From NCBI GenBank assembly GCA_937876985.1, contig CALEFT010000022.1:1-54199 (forward strand): a stretch of DNA of 54,199 nucleotides, read 5' to 3'. This stretch comes from an uncultured Clostridia bacterium. Lineage in GTDB: Bacteria; Bacillota; Clostridia; Saccharofermentanales; Saccharofermentanaceae. The stretch's first letter is position 1, and every line of letters starts with the position of its first letter. The notes below the pieces were generated by a model. It was not told the origin of the DNA, made no database searches, and saw only the letters and a program-made list of their open reading frames with translations. Both the position numbers and the translations under genes were made by a program. Of the stretch, positions 15,986 through 25,077 are shown one piece after another.

Positions 15986-17802
15986 TAAAGAAGGTTGCAC
16001 ACATTATTGCGGATTTTCTTGTAGAGAAGGGCGTTAAGCATGTATTTACAGTAACAGGTGGAGGTGCGATGCATCTTAATGATGCACTTGGACATAAGGA
16101 AGGATTGATTAGCATTTATAATCACCATGAGCAGGCGTCCTCTATCGCGGCAGAAGGATATGCAAGACTAACGGGCGACATCGCAGTTTGCTGCGTTACT
16201 TCTGGTCCAGGTGGAACGAATGCGATTACGGGTGTAATGGGCGGATACCTAGATTCGATTCCGATGTTTGTTTTGTCAGGACAAGTAAAGAGAGAGACTA
16301 CACTTTGGTCGACGGATGTTCCGCTAAGACAGCTCGGTGACCAGGAGTTTCCGATCATTGACTCCGTGAAAAATATGACTAAGTATGCGGTGATGGTAAC
16401 AGAGCCGAAGGACATTTTGTATCATCTTGAGAAGGCATGGTATTTGGCAAACAATGGACGTAAGGGACCAGTATGGCTTGACATTCCACTAGATGTGCAG
16501 GCCGCTAAGGTTGAGGTTGAGGAGCTTAGGCTTTTCGAAAAGGAAGAGGAAGAAAAACTCGAAGTTGTTAAGGGCTTTGACGATGCGATGCTAGCGGACC
16601 TTTTGGGCAAGATTGAGGGTGCGAGACGACCTGTGATTTTGGCTGGTACTGGCGTAAGACTTGCTGGTGCGGCGGATAAGCTACTTAAGGCGGCTGACAA
16701 ACTCAAGATTCCTGTGGTTACGGCGTGGAATGCGCACGACCTGATGACGGACGACAATCCTTGGTACTGCGGACGTCCTGGTACGGTTGGTACGCGTGGC
16801 GGAAATTTTGTTGTGCAGTCGGCGGATTTGCTACTCGTGCTTGGATGCAGAATGAATATTAGACAGATTTCGTACAACTACAAGGAGTGGGCGAAGGACG
16901 CGTACAAGATTGCGGTTGATATTGATGCGGCAGAGCTTGACAAGCCAACAATTGACATTGACATGAAGATCAATGCGGACGTTTCCGATGTGCTAGACAA
17001 AATCATCGCTTCCGACTACGAGGCAGGCGACACACATGCGAAGTGGGTTTCTTGGGGTAGAGAGATAGACGCTAGATTCCCTGCGTGTGCGGCAAGCTAC
17101 AACGAGGAGAAGGACGCGATAAATCCATATGTTTACATCGACAGAATGACGAAGATTCTTGATGAGGGAGACAAGGTTATTTGCGGAAACGGTTCAGCGT
17201 GCGTAATTACTTTCCAGGGAATGCATATTAAGAAGGATCAGAGGCTCTTTACAAATTCTGGTTGCGCGGCGATGGGCTATGGATTCCCTGCGGCAGTTGG
17301 CTGTGCGGCGGCAATGAGGGACCTAGACAATAATTCTAGAGTGATTTGCGTGGACGGTGATGGTTCTTTCCAGATGAATTTGCAGGAGCTTCAGACTGTT
17401 GTATATAACAAGCTCAACTTGAAGACTTTTATCATTAACAACAATGGATACCATTCTATTAGACAGACGCAGACGAATCTTTTTGAGCCACCTCTAGTTG
17501 GTGTTTGCGACGGAAATGGACTTAGCTTCCCGGACCTTGAGAAGCTTGCGGCGGCATATAATATGCGCTATGTAAGAATTGACAAGGTAGACGAGATAGA
17601 GGCGAAGACGCTGGAGGCACTTGCTGGAAATGACCCAGTTTTGTGCGAAGTAGTGGTAAGCGATAAGCAGAATTTCGCGCCAAAGCTCTCGTCGAAGGTT
17701 CTCCCAGACGGCAGGATTGTGTCGCCTCCAATTGACGATATGTTCCCATTCCTAGAGCGCGAGGAGTATGAGGCAATCAAGGCTAGTGTGCTAGAAATTT
17801 GA
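15982..17802 (+). CDS. Thiamine diphosphate-dependent, acetolactate-synthase-like enzyme
   Basis: A 606-aa ThDP enzyme of the acetohydroxyacid synthase/pyruvate-decarboxylase type. The activating Glu50 is in NHHEQAS. SGPGGTNAITG and the central Rossmann-like domain follow, and the C-terminal cofactor motif is VDGDGSFQMN...INNNGY. No regulatory subunit gene is nearby, and the C-terminus (PPIDDMFPFLEREEY) resembles family members found in surface-polysaccharide gene sets, where ThDP enzymes add a two-carbon branch to a sugar (YerE-like). That, together with the adjacent epimerase, makes a sugar-modifying role at least as likely as valine/isoleucine synthesis. It contains a CTTTTCGAAAAG copy at 16531-16542 reading LFEK. 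Confidence 0.8.
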   Translation: MIKKVAHIIADFLVEKGVKHVFTVTGGGAMHLNDALGHKEGLISIYNHHEQASSIAAEGYARLTGDIAVCCVTSGPGGTNAITGVMGGYLDSIPMFVLSGQVKRETTLWSTDVPLRQLGDQEFPIIDSVKNMTKYAVMVTEPKDILYHLEKAWYLANNGRKGPVWLDIPLDVQAAKVEVEELRLFEKEEEEKLEVVKGFDDAMLADLLGKIEGARRPVILAGTGVRLAGAADKLLKAADKLKIPVVTAWNAHDLMTDDNPWYCGRPGTVGTRGGNFVVQSADLLLVLGCRMNIRQISYNYKEWAKDAYKIAVDIDAAELDKPTIDIDMKINADVSDVLDKIIASDYEAGDTHAKWVSWGREIDARFPACAASYNEEKDAINPYVYIDRMTKILDEGDKVICGNGSACVITFQGMHIKKDQRLFTNSGCAAMGYGFPAAVGCAAAMRDLDNNSRVICVDGDGSFQMNLQELQTVVYNKLNLKTFIINNNGYHSIRQTQTNLFEPPLVGVCDGNGLSFPDLEKLAAAYNMRYVRIDKVDEIEAKTLEALAGNDPVLCEVVVSDKQNFAPKLSSKVLPDGRIVSPPIDDMFPFLEREEYEAIKASVLEI

Positions 17803-17876
17803 TTGCTGAGTGGGCTCTGGCAGGCGCAAGCTATAAGTTGTAACGGGGGACGGCTTTAACAAAGGAGGAGCGATAA

Positions 17877-18830
17877 ATGTACGCGATAGTAACAGGTAGC
17901 ACAGGAATGCTTGGCGTGGCGCTAATTAAGCTTTTGCTAGAAGAGGGCTTTAATGTAGTCGCTGTAGCTCGTCCTGGCTCGAAAAGAATCAACAACATAC
18001 CAGAAGACGATAGAGTAAGTATCGTGGAACTCGAATTAGAGGACATGGGTCTTTTGCCAGGGGTCCTAAGTTCGATTGGTGTCACAAATGCGAAATTCTT
18101 TTCCCACTTGACGTGGGACGGAACATTTGGAAATTCCAGAAACGATATGGACTGTCAGACAGCAAATATCAAGGCAAGTCTTGATGCGGTAGCAGCTGCT
18201 GCAAGTCTTGGTTGTGAAGGCTTCATGGGAGCTGGTTCTCAGGCAGAATACGGTCGCGTAATGGACGGCACTAAGCTATCGGATAAGACTCCTACAAATC
18301 CAGAGAATGGATATGGAATAGCGAAGCTTTGCGCAGGACAGATGACGCGAATCAAGTGCGCGGAGCTCGGAATGAAGCATGTATGGGTTAGGATTCTTAG
18401 CACATATGGAATGCTTGATGGCGCACACACTATGGTTATGAGTATTATCAAGGCGTGCCAAGAGGGAAGAAGAGCATCTTGCACAAAGGGCGAACAAATG
18501 TGGGATTATCTATACGCGAAGGACGCCGCAAGAGCTTTCTATCTTGCACTATCCAAGGGAAAATCCGGCAGCATCTATCCAATCGGCTCTGGCAATGTAA
18601 TGCCACTTAAGGATTATATCGTAGCAATTCGCGACGCTTGCTCGAAGGTCTACGGTAAGGAAATGCCAGAAATCGGTTTTGGCGACGTCGACTACTATCC
18701 TGGTCAGGTGATGTATCTTTGCGCAGATATTGATAATCTAACAAAGGACACCGGCTTTGTTCCGCAATATTCCTTCGAGGAGGGCATATTGGAGCTTGTT
18801 ACAGAACTTAAGGCGTTAGAGGACGCTTGA
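17877..18830 (+). CDS. NAD(P)-dependent epimerase/dehydratase (extended SDR)
   Basis: A 317-aa extended short-chain dehydrogenase. The nucleotide-binding glycine motif GSTGMLG is at about residues 7-13. The catalytic region has a Ser/Gly stretch (MGAGSQAEYG) and the Tyr-x3-Lys motif in NGYGIAKLCAG. The C-terminal half (GSGNVMPLKDYI) is of the sugar-nucleotide-binding type. Enzymes of this class act on NDP-sugars or related small molecules. It has a very strong RBS (AAAGGAGGAG) and lies 74 bp after the ThDP gene on the same strand, so it is probably cotranscribed. The exact substrate is not readable. Confidence 0.85.
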   Translation: MYAIVTGSTGMLGVALIKLLLEEGFNVVAVARPGSKRINNIPEDDRVSIVELELEDMGLLPGVLSSIGVTNAKFFSHLTWDGTFGNSRNDMDCQTANIKASLDAVAAAASLGCEGFMGAGSQAEYGRVMDGTKLSDKTPTNPENGYGIAKLCAGQMTRIKCAELGMKHVWVRILSTYGMLDGAHTMVMSIIKACQEGRRASCTKGEQMWDYLYAKDAARAFYLALSKGKSGSIYPIGSGNVMPLKDYIVAIRDACSKVYGKEMPEIGFGDVDYYPGQVMYLCADIDNLTKDTGFVPQYSFEEGILELVTELKALEDA

Positions 18831-18887
18831 TAATGCTCTGTTAGTTAATGTGTTGATAAGAAATTGGAACAATAGGCCAATGAATTT

Positions 18888-19424
18888 TTATTGATATTTA
18901 TCAAGAACAGCGATTGTTATCTCGGCGCAAATCTTAACGAGCTCAGCACAAGGGCGTTTCTTATAGTATTCGCTAGTCCTGTCCGCTGCTACGTGAGTTT
19001 CCTTCTGCGCCGCGTCACTTAATCCGAGCAAGTCTCTGCAAATGAACATGCCGTTGTTCTTGTCCTTGAACATCGAGACGGCCTCTTGCACGAGTCGGTA
19101 GTTCTCTGACTTCGCCTTGTTTATGGATACAGAGTCAGCCTTGTCATAGTCGAGTTCCGCATCAACTCCAGCGAAAAGACCAAGCACAATACACATTCCA
19201 GAAACGGCGCCGCAGACCTCTCGCATTCTTCCGATTCCGCCACCAAAAGAGGCGGAGATGCGAAGCATCAGCTCGTTATCTAATCCGAACAAATCAGCGA
19301 AGGCTAGACTTACTGCTTGCGCACAATTGTAGCCGCGCTTAAAATATGCTTCGGCTAAATCGACACGAGAAATGCCGTCCTTGTTTGAATGAAGATAGTT
19401 CTTGTCATATGTGTAGTAGGCCAT
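18888..19424 (-). CDS. C_GCAxxG_C_C family protein
   Basis: A 178-aa protein of the family named after its cysteine pattern. The motif YNCAQAVSLAFAD near residue 33 and the GGGIGRMREVCGAVSGMC segment near residue 70 are diagnostic, with a further cysteine in GMFICRDLLG and one in KKRPCAEL. Family members are thought to be redox proteins or metal-binding partners, often close to other redox genes. Here the next upstream gene on the same strand is a nitroreductase-like flavoprotein, 53 bp away, which suggests cotranscription. The protein has no signal peptide and is probably cytoplasmic. Its biochemical role is not established. Confidence 0.8.
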   Translation of the reverse strand: MAYYTYDKNYLHSNKDGISRVDLAEAYFKRGYNCAQAVSLAFADLFGLDNELMLRISASFGGGIGRMREVCGAVSGMCIVLGLFAGVDAELDYDKADSVSINKAKSENYRLVQEAVSMFKDKNNGMFICRDLLGLSDAAQKETHVAADRTSEYYKKRPCAELVKICAEITIAVLDKYQ

Positions 19425-19477
19425 ACGTTTGCTCCATTTGCTTATTTAGGATTCAAGTCACTTGCATTGTTAGAGTG

Positions 19478-20011
19478 TTAGTCTAGCTTATAGGAATAGC
19501 AGGAAGTATTCTTCGGTGTTGGTGTATTTGTTGCACCTTCTGCGCGGTAGCCAAGTGCGCACGTTCCGCAGATTTTGTAGTTTGCAGGTAGTCCGAGATT
19601 AGACATATAGGTGTCGAATTCACTATCACCCTGAACATCCTTGAGCTGATTAATCCATACGGAGCTAATTCCCAGACTCTCTGCTGCGAGGAACATATTC
19701 TGAAGTGCGCATGAGCAATCGTTCTCTCCAAAGCGGTTGTCCTTGTCATATGCTGCAATGATGAGAGAAGTTGCTCCATAGAAATTGTAATCGTCGCCGC
19801 GTCCAAGCTTTGCTCTAATCATTGTATAGAGGTCCTCAACAATCTCTTGCTTGTTGATTACGACAAAATGCCACTTCTGCGTGTTCATTCCACATGGCGC
19901 AAGCACCGCCGTATCCGCAATTTGCTTTACTATCTCATTTGGAATTCTCTCTGAAGTAAAAGCGCGGTTGCTTCTTCTTGTAGCAATGGATTTGATTGTA
20001 TCGTTTGTCAT
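19478..20011 (-). CDS. Nitroreductase-family flavoprotein
   Basis: A 177-aa FMN-dependent oxidoreductase of the nitroreductase superfamily. The N-terminal phosphate-binding motif TRRSNRAFTSERIP is clear. APCGMNTQKWHFVVINKQ is the typical second FMN-contact segment, and ESLGISSVWINQL and KICGTCALGYRAEG complete the fold. Members reduce nitro compounds, quinones or enones with NAD(P)H; the physiological substrate is unknown. GGAGG precedes the ATG. It precedes the cysteine-rich gene on the same strand and follows the penicillin-binding protein gene after 82 bp. Confidence 0.88.
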   Translation of the reverse strand: MTNDTIKSIATRRSNRAFTSERIPNEIVKQIADTAVLAPCGMNTQKWHFVVINKQEIVEDLYTMIRAKLGRGDDYNFYGATSLIIAAYDKDNRFGENDCSCALQNMFLAAESLGISSVWINQLKDVQGDSEFDTYMSNLGLPANYKICGTCALGYRAEGATNTPTPKNTSCYSYKLD

Positions 20012-20093
20012 AGGTATTCCTCCATTTATGTATTTTTCTTTATTTCTTTCTCGAAAAGCACCCTGCTAACTAGCAAACCTACTAGTTAAGCTA

Positions 20094-22463
20094 TTAGCCA
20101 ACAGCACCTTCTGGTGGTGTAGTCGGATATGTGATAGTTCCATCTGGGTTAATTATCGGCGCCGGTGTCGGTGTAGGTGACGGAGTATGTAGTGGACAAA
20201 TCTCTTCCGTATCTGGTGTCAGATATGCTCCATTTACGAAATAGTCTACGTTTGTCGTGGACGCCTGCTGACAATACTCCGTTGCAATATAGCCAGAATT
20301 ACATACTTCTAGTGCGAGTATGGAGTCTGGTCTTGGGAAGCCAATGCTTGGTAGGTCATCATGGATTCTACTCATTACATAGTACCAGATTCGTATCGCG
20401 TTGCTTCTGTCTCCAGAAGGGATTGCCGTTTGTCTAAGTCTGTTGTCGTATCCGTACCAAACGGCTGCGCAATAGTATGGTGTATATCCGCAGAACCATT
20501 TGTCTAGGTTGTCGTCAGTTGTACCAGTCTTGCCAGCTGTCTCGATTCTCTCACCATTCGCGTTAGTGATTACAGAGGCGTGACCAGATGCAGTACCCCA
20601 TTCGATAACATCCATTAACATGTCACTCATTAGGAAGGTCGTTTCCATAGAGAAGACGCGGTAACGAGCTGGGTTACTCTCGAGGATAATGTCTCCGTCG
20701 CTATCTAATACCTGCGTGTATGCGTATGGCTCATTGTAGACACCGCCAGATGCTAGTGTAGCATATGCTGCTGTCATCTCAAGTGGTGTCATTCCTACTG
20801 TGAAGGCACCAATTGCTTGTGCTGGATACGAGCCATCTGCTGTTCTGTCGATGCCCATTTGTTGCAAGAACCATAGTGCCGTGTCGCCGCCAACGTCATT
20901 CCATACCATTACGGCGATGGTGTTCTTGGATCTAGCCACTGCTTGACGGATGGTCATTGGACCTGCGTATGCTCGGTCAGAATTAAGAGGCCATATCGCG
21001 TCTGGGGCACTTGGGTTCAAGTGGCTTTCTTCGTCAATATAAATCATCGAAGGCGTAATGAGCTGAAGCTCGAGTGCAGGTGCATACGCGATAAGTGGCT
21101 TGATTGAAGAGCCTGGCGACCTGTATGCATCGGTTGCTCGGTTAAGTCCAAGGTTCACCGTCTTCTCGCCGTAGCCGCCTTGCATCGCAGCAATGGAGCC
21201 GTTTGAGACATCAATGACGACCATTCCGGCCTGCGGTTTCTCTGGGTACAGCGTCAGCGCAGCTGGATCGGTCTGGAATAAATTCTCGGTCATGAAGGCT
21301 TCGTCTACAACGGCTTGCACCTCTGGATTCAAGGTCGTGTAGATGTGATAGCCGCGGTTATATACAATCGTTGTAGCAAGCGAATTCGAGATATTACGTT
21401 GCTCACACAAATCGCTAATTACTTCGCGCACAGCATATTCTGCAAAATATGAATTGATGTCAGTGGAACTCGTGCTGTCGTTTGTCTGGAAAACTAGTTC
21501 CGTATTAAGTGCGTCGTTATATTCGTCTTCCGTGATGAAGCCAAGCTCGTACATCTTCGATAGCACGATTCGCTGACGGCGAAGAGCGTTACGACGACCC
21601 GACTCACGGAGTGGGTTGTAGTAGGATGGACTTTTCGGAAGGCCTGCAAGAAAAGCACACTCGGCGAGAGAAAGCTCACTAGCGTCTTTGCCGAAGTAGT
21701 TTTGTGCTGCGGCCTGAATGCCGACGTAGTTGTTGCCCATTGGCGCGAGGTTGATGTAGAGCTCCAAAATCTCGTCCTTGCTTAGATCCTGCTCGAGAGT
21801 CATCGCGGAGAACCACTCCTGAACCTTACGCGAGGTGGAGTGCTGGTCCTGTCCTGAGATGAGCTTAACTGTCTGCTGTGTGATAGTAGATCCACCGTGC
21901 GTCGCGCTACCGCCGTTAAGGAGCGCAGAAATGATGGCGCTGCCGATACGCCTGATATCGATTCCGGAATGCGAATAGAAGCGCTCGTCCTCGATAGCAA
22001 TGATGGCCTCATCGATATAGGTGTTCATGACCTCGCCGTAAGAAACGTACACGCGGTCGACGTTCTCAGTGCCAGTTAGCTTGCTGATAACGTTGCCGTT
22101 CATGTCATAAACGAACGAAGTCTGAACCTCTTCGGTCTGCGTCAAATCCGCAATTGAGAGCGGCGTCGTAGTCGATACATATCCTAGAAGCATTCCGCAG
22201 CCAAAGCCGCCGAACGCGAAAAGCAAGCACAAAAGCATAATTAGTCCGATGCGGAATACGTCGGAGAAGAATGAGAAAATCTCGTGAAAAATCGACCTGT
22301 TAAAGCCAGACCTTGTTGGCTTGCCCTTCAAAGTCGCACGAAGCTCGTCCGCGAGTGCTGTTCTCTCAGGCGGAATCTGACTTGTGGTACGGCCAGAGCC
22401 TGTAGTGTGGCTTGCGCGGTTGGTGTTGTTTGTATTATTGTCCCTATTGTCGTTATAGTTCAT
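20094..22463 (-). CDS. Class A penicillin-binding protein (transglycosylase/transpeptidase)
   Basis: A 789-aa bifunctional peptidoglycan synthase of the PBP1A type. It has a cytoplasmic Asn/Thr-rich tail (residues 1-50), one membrane anchor (about 70-97) and a GT51 glycosyltransferase domain with the catalytic motif IAIEDERFYSHSGID (about 156-170) and GGSTITQQTVKL. The transpeptidase domain has SPGSSIKPL (SxxK), SKN in ARSKNTIAV and KTGTTDDNLDKWF. A short C-terminal Pro/Thr-rich tail (PTPTPAP) follows. AGGAAAG precedes the ATG. It polymerises and cross-links the cell wall outside the membrane. A normal housekeeping protein, with no missing catalytic motif. Confidence 0.95.
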   Translation of the reverse strand: MNYNDNRDNNTNNTNRASHTTGSGRTTSQIPPERTALADELRATLKGKPTRSGFNRSIFHEIFSFFSDVFRIGLIMLLCLLFAFGGFGCGMLLGYVSTTTPLSIADLTQTEEVQTSFVYDMNGNVISKLTGTENVDRVYVSYGEVMNTYIDEAIIAIEDERFYSHSGIDIRRIGSAIISALLNGGSATHGGSTITQQTVKLISGQDQHSTSRKVQEWFSAMTLEQDLSKDEILELYINLAPMGNNYVGIQAAAQNYFGKDASELSLAECAFLAGLPKSPSYYNPLRESGRRNALRRQRIVLSKMYELGFITEDEYNDALNTELVFQTNDSTSSTDINSYFAEYAVREVISDLCEQRNISNSLATTIVYNRGYHIYTTLNPEVQAVVDEAFMTENLFQTDPAALTLYPEKPQAGMVVIDVSNGSIAAMQGGYGEKTVNLGLNRATDAYRSPGSSIKPLIAYAPALELQLITPSMIYIDEESHLNPSAPDAIWPLNSDRAYAGPMTIRQAVARSKNTIAVMVWNDVGGDTALWFLQQMGIDRTADGSYPAQAIGAFTVGMTPLEMTAAYATLASGGVYNEPYAYTQVLDSDGDIILESNPARYRVFSMETTFLMSDMLMDVIEWGTASGHASVITNANGERIETAGKTGTTDDNLDKWFCGYTPYYCAAVWYGYDNRLRQTAIPSGDRSNAIRIWYYVMSRIHDDLPSIGFPRPDSILALEVCNSGYIATEYCQQASTTNVDYFVNGAYLTPDTEEICPLHTPSPTPTPAPIINPDGTITYPTTPPEGAVG

Positions 22464-22930
22464 AAATCTTTCCTGTAGTGTCCCTATGTTGTTTTTGTCT
22501 TAGTTTGGACGATACCTTATTATTTTAGCACTTAGGCGCTCTAATAAGAATAATAAAGAACAATTTTAACATAAATGCCTCAAAACTCATAAGAATTTGG
22601 GTTCGCATGGCTATTATGGTCTGGCAGAAGATTTCGATTTGGCTGTTGCTTCTGAGGATTTATGTAAAGAGGTCTGGTAGATGAAACGGTAAAAATAATT
22701 GGAGTTTTATCTACCGGTTTGTCTACCACGTTAGATTTCACCATTACACAGCAACAGTAAGGGGAAGTGAGAAGTCATAGAATTCCTTCATGAATAACTT
22801 TTGCTATTTGATATGCTTGCATATACGACTTCCAGATCTCGTCGTTGTCCATTAAGTTCTGATAATCTTCATTTGATATCTGTATGTTTAATGCATATAA
22901 TGTGGAAAAACAAAGATGAGAGCAAAGAGT
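22464..22930. other. Gene-free interval with traces of decayed coding sequence
   Basis: No intact gene is visible. On the plus strand about 22610-22680 reads like a protein fragment (GYYGLAEDFDLAVASEDLCK) and continues in another frame to a stop near 22760. On the minus strand 22775-22880 reads ISNEDYQNLMDNDEIWKSYM before a stop. Neither has a start with an RBS. These may be remnants of degraded genes. The promoter of the penicillin-binding protein gene should lie near 22500-22560 but no convincing -35/-10 pair stands out. Confidence 0.4.
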
Positions 22931-24355
22931 ATGGATAAGATCATAAACACACAAGAAATAGAGCATATTACGTGCACTGCACTTGGAAACGAGGGGCAGG
23001 GAATTGCGCGGCTTGATTCTGGTAAGGTGGTTCTTGTTCAAGGACTTTTGCCAGGAGAGAATGGAACTGTTCGCATTACTTCGTCGAGAAGCAAAATTGC
23101 AACAGCCGAGCTTATTCATAGAGAGAATTCTGCACCAAACAGGGTTGTTCCTGAATGTGAGCTAAGCGGAAGCTGTGGCTGCGACCTTATGCATATGACA
23201 TATGAGGCTGCTTTGGAATATAAGCAAAACAAGGTTCGCGACGCGCTTATTCGTATTGGAAGATTCGATGAGGATTTTGTTAACGAAGTGATGAGACCTA
23301 TTGTCGGTGCAGATGAAGCCGATAGGTATTCGTATCGCAATCACATGCAGTATGCGATATGTGAAGCAGCAGATGGCGGACAGACAACGGGGCAAAGACT
23401 TCGTGGCACGAATTCTTTTGTGAGGACTTTTTCCTGCAAGCTTGAAAATAGTGTAATACGATGTGCAAGGAGAGTTGTCGACGAGTTTTTGTCGAGGTAT
23501 CCAAGCAGGCTGTTTTCTGGTGTGATTCTAAGAGGTTCAGATAGGACACGCGAGCTTCTAGTTGAGCTTGTGACAGAAAGCGACTCGGCGCATGAGATTA
23601 TTATTCGAGATGCGAAGGCTTACATTGAGGTGTCTGGGTTAGCAAAGGAACTATCATGCTTGAAGATGGACCTTAGCATTGATGGCGAGGATGAAGCGTC
23701 GATATGCTTGCGTGGCATTGTGCTTCAGATGTGCCACAGCAAAGCGGATAAGAGAACTAGGCGCGGAACAAGGCATATTCTTTTTGGCGAGGATTCGTAT
23801 CACGAGTCCATGATGGGCAAGATGTTTAAGATTAAGGCAGGAGCTTTTTTCCAGGTGAACACGACGCAGGCGGAGAAGCTTTTCGGAGTGGTCAAGGAGG
23901 CGATTTCTGACGCGGATGTTGTCTACGATTTGTATTGCGGCACGGGCACAATCGGAATTTGCACGACGCAGGAGAAGGCTACGCTTGTTGGAGTCGAGGT
24001 GTCGCCAGAGGCAGTCGCGTCCGCCAAGGAAAATGCACGAATCAACGGAATGACAAACGCGAGGTTCGTGTGCAAAATGGCCGAGAAGTACGATTATAGC
24101 GACAAGGCACTGCCAAAGCCAACGACAGTCATCGTCGACCCCCCTCGAAAAGGACTCGACGTCTCAATAATTCGCAAGCTAGTTGACCTCGATGCACCAG
24201 CTATTGTGTATGTTTCATGTGACCCTGCGACGCTTGCACGCGATCTGAAAAATCTTGCGTCAGATTACAGAATCTGTTCTGTGACACCAGTGGATCTTTT
24301 TCCTTGGAGCAGTCATGTGGAGTCAGTGGTCTTGATGTCAAAAGTGAAAGAGTAA
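22931..24355 (+). CDS. rlmD: 23S rRNA (uracil-5)-methyltransferase, RlmD/RumA family
   Basis: A 474-aa SAM-dependent RNA methyltransferase. An N-terminal TRAM RNA-binding domain (GNEGQGIARLDSGKVV...LLPGE) is followed by a cysteine cluster, a central domain and the Rossmann methyltransferase core DLYCGTGTIGIC, with VDPPRKGLD and the catalytic YVSCDPATLARDL near the C-terminus. The Fe-S motif is unusual: CELSGSCGC has Cys-x5-Cys-x1-Cys where the family usually has Cys-x5-Cys-x2-Cys. The ATG at 22931 was chosen; an in-frame ATG at 22916 is equally close to weak purine-rich sites. The exact target (U1939, U747 or another) is not certain. Confidence 0.87.
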   Translation: MDKIINTQEIEHITCTALGNEGQGIARLDSGKVVLVQGLLPGENGTVRITSSRSKIATAELIHRENSAPNRVVPECELSGSCGCDLMHMTYEAALEYKQNKVRDALIRIGRFDEDFVNEVMRPIVGADEADRYSYRNHMQYAICEAADGGQTTGQRLRGTNSFVRTFSCKLENSVIRCARRVVDEFLSRYPSRLFSGVILRGSDRTRELLVELVTESDSAHEIIIRDAKAYIEVSGLAKELSCLKMDLSIDGEDEASICLRGIVLQMCHSKADKRTRRGTRHILFGEDSYHESMMGKMFKIKAGAFFQVNTTQAEKLFGVVKEAISDADVVYDLYCGTGTIGICTTQEKATLVGVEVSPEAVASAKENARINGMTNARFVCKMAEKYDYSDKALPKPTTVIVDPPRKGLDVSIIRKLVDLDAPAIVYVSCDPATLARDLKNLASDYRICSVTPVDLFPWSSHVESVVLMSKVKE

Positions 24356-24450
24356 TGAAGCCTCAAATGGCTTGAAATCAAGGGACTCTGAGAATATCGC
24401 CCTGAAACAGAGGCTATACAGGGAATCCCTTTTTGTCCAACAACTCGATT

Positions 24451-24482
24451 TTTCGTCCAAATTAAGCCCGATTTGGACGAAA
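24451..24482. promoter_or_regulatory. Perfect 12-bp inverted repeat upstream of the acetyltransferase
   Basis: TTTCGTCCAAAT (24451-24462) and ATTTGGACGAAA (24471-24482) are exact inverted complements around an 8-nt loop. It may be an operator or an RNA hairpin. Just before it, CCCTG/CAGGG pairing near 24402-24434 followed by CCCTTTTTG could terminate the rlmD transcript. Confidence 0.5.
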
Positions 24483-24549
24483 GTCATTACGATTGGATGA
24501 TAAAATTGATAGAGGAGAATACGCTAATAAAGATAAGGATGAAGTTAGT

Positions 24550-25050
24550 ATGGAGCTACGAAAAATCAACACACAGGATGCATTTGCCCAATGGGAATAC
24601 ACAACGGCTTTGCCGGCAGATGAAAATGGACTGACCAACCCATATAAAGGTGTTTCATATGATGAATATGTAGAAAAAGTACTTCCTGAATTAATCTCGT
24701 ATGAACATCCGGTAAATATGCCTGAATGGTTTGTGCCTGAAACATATTATTATCTGTGGGATGACGGGCATCTTGTTGGAGAGTTTAGGATCAGGCATCA
24801 TCTTACGCAAGCACTTCGAACAGGTGCGGGGCATATCGGTTATAGTATCTTGAAGGGTGTTCGCGGTAAAGGCTACGGAACAGAAGGCTTAAGGCTTACG
24901 ATTATGATCGCAAAAGACATTATTCCGGAGGACGAGATATATTTGCGGGTCAATAAAGATAATATTGCGTCCCAAAAGGTCATGATAAAAAACGGAGCTT
25001 ACATCGCAGGAGAAGATGAAACCCATCTGTTTATGCGAATAGCAAAATAA
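24550..25050 (+). CDS. GNAT-family N-acetyltransferase
   Basis: A 166-aa acyl-CoA-dependent acetyltransferase. The acetyl-CoA pyrophosphate-binding motif is GVRGKGYGTEGL, preceded by the strand GHIGYSILK and followed by the IYLRVNKDNIASQKVMIKNGA motif typical of the C-terminal half of the fold. The target is unknown. The ATG at 24550 is favoured by AAGGATGAA upstream; a longer reading frame from 24493 exists. Codon use (more GAA, CCG, GGC and AAA) differs from the GAG/AAG-rich neighbours, which suggests recent acquisition. It is monocistronic and converges with the histidine kinase gene. Confidence 0.85.
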   Translation: MELRKINTQDAFAQWEYTTALPADENGLTNPYKGVSYDEYVEKVLPELISYEHPVNMPEWFVPETYYYLWDDGHLVGEFRIRHHLTQALRTGAGHIGYSILKGVRGKGYGTEGLRLTIMIAKDIIPEDEIYLRVNKDNIASQKVMIKNGAYIAGEDETHLFMRIAK

Positions 25051-25077
25051 TCCGGATTTGAAGCATCCCAAAGACAA

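Noticed and set aside
15982..17802. Annotation as biosynthetic acetolactate synthase IlvB
   Set aside because: There is no ilvH/ilvN or other branched-chain gene nearby and the surrounding genes point to another pathway, so only the ThDP-enzyme class was called.
22775..23119. 114-aa minus-strand gene
   Set aside because: Most of it is antisense to the start of rlmD; only the last 30 residues look protein-like, and no start with an RBS is present.
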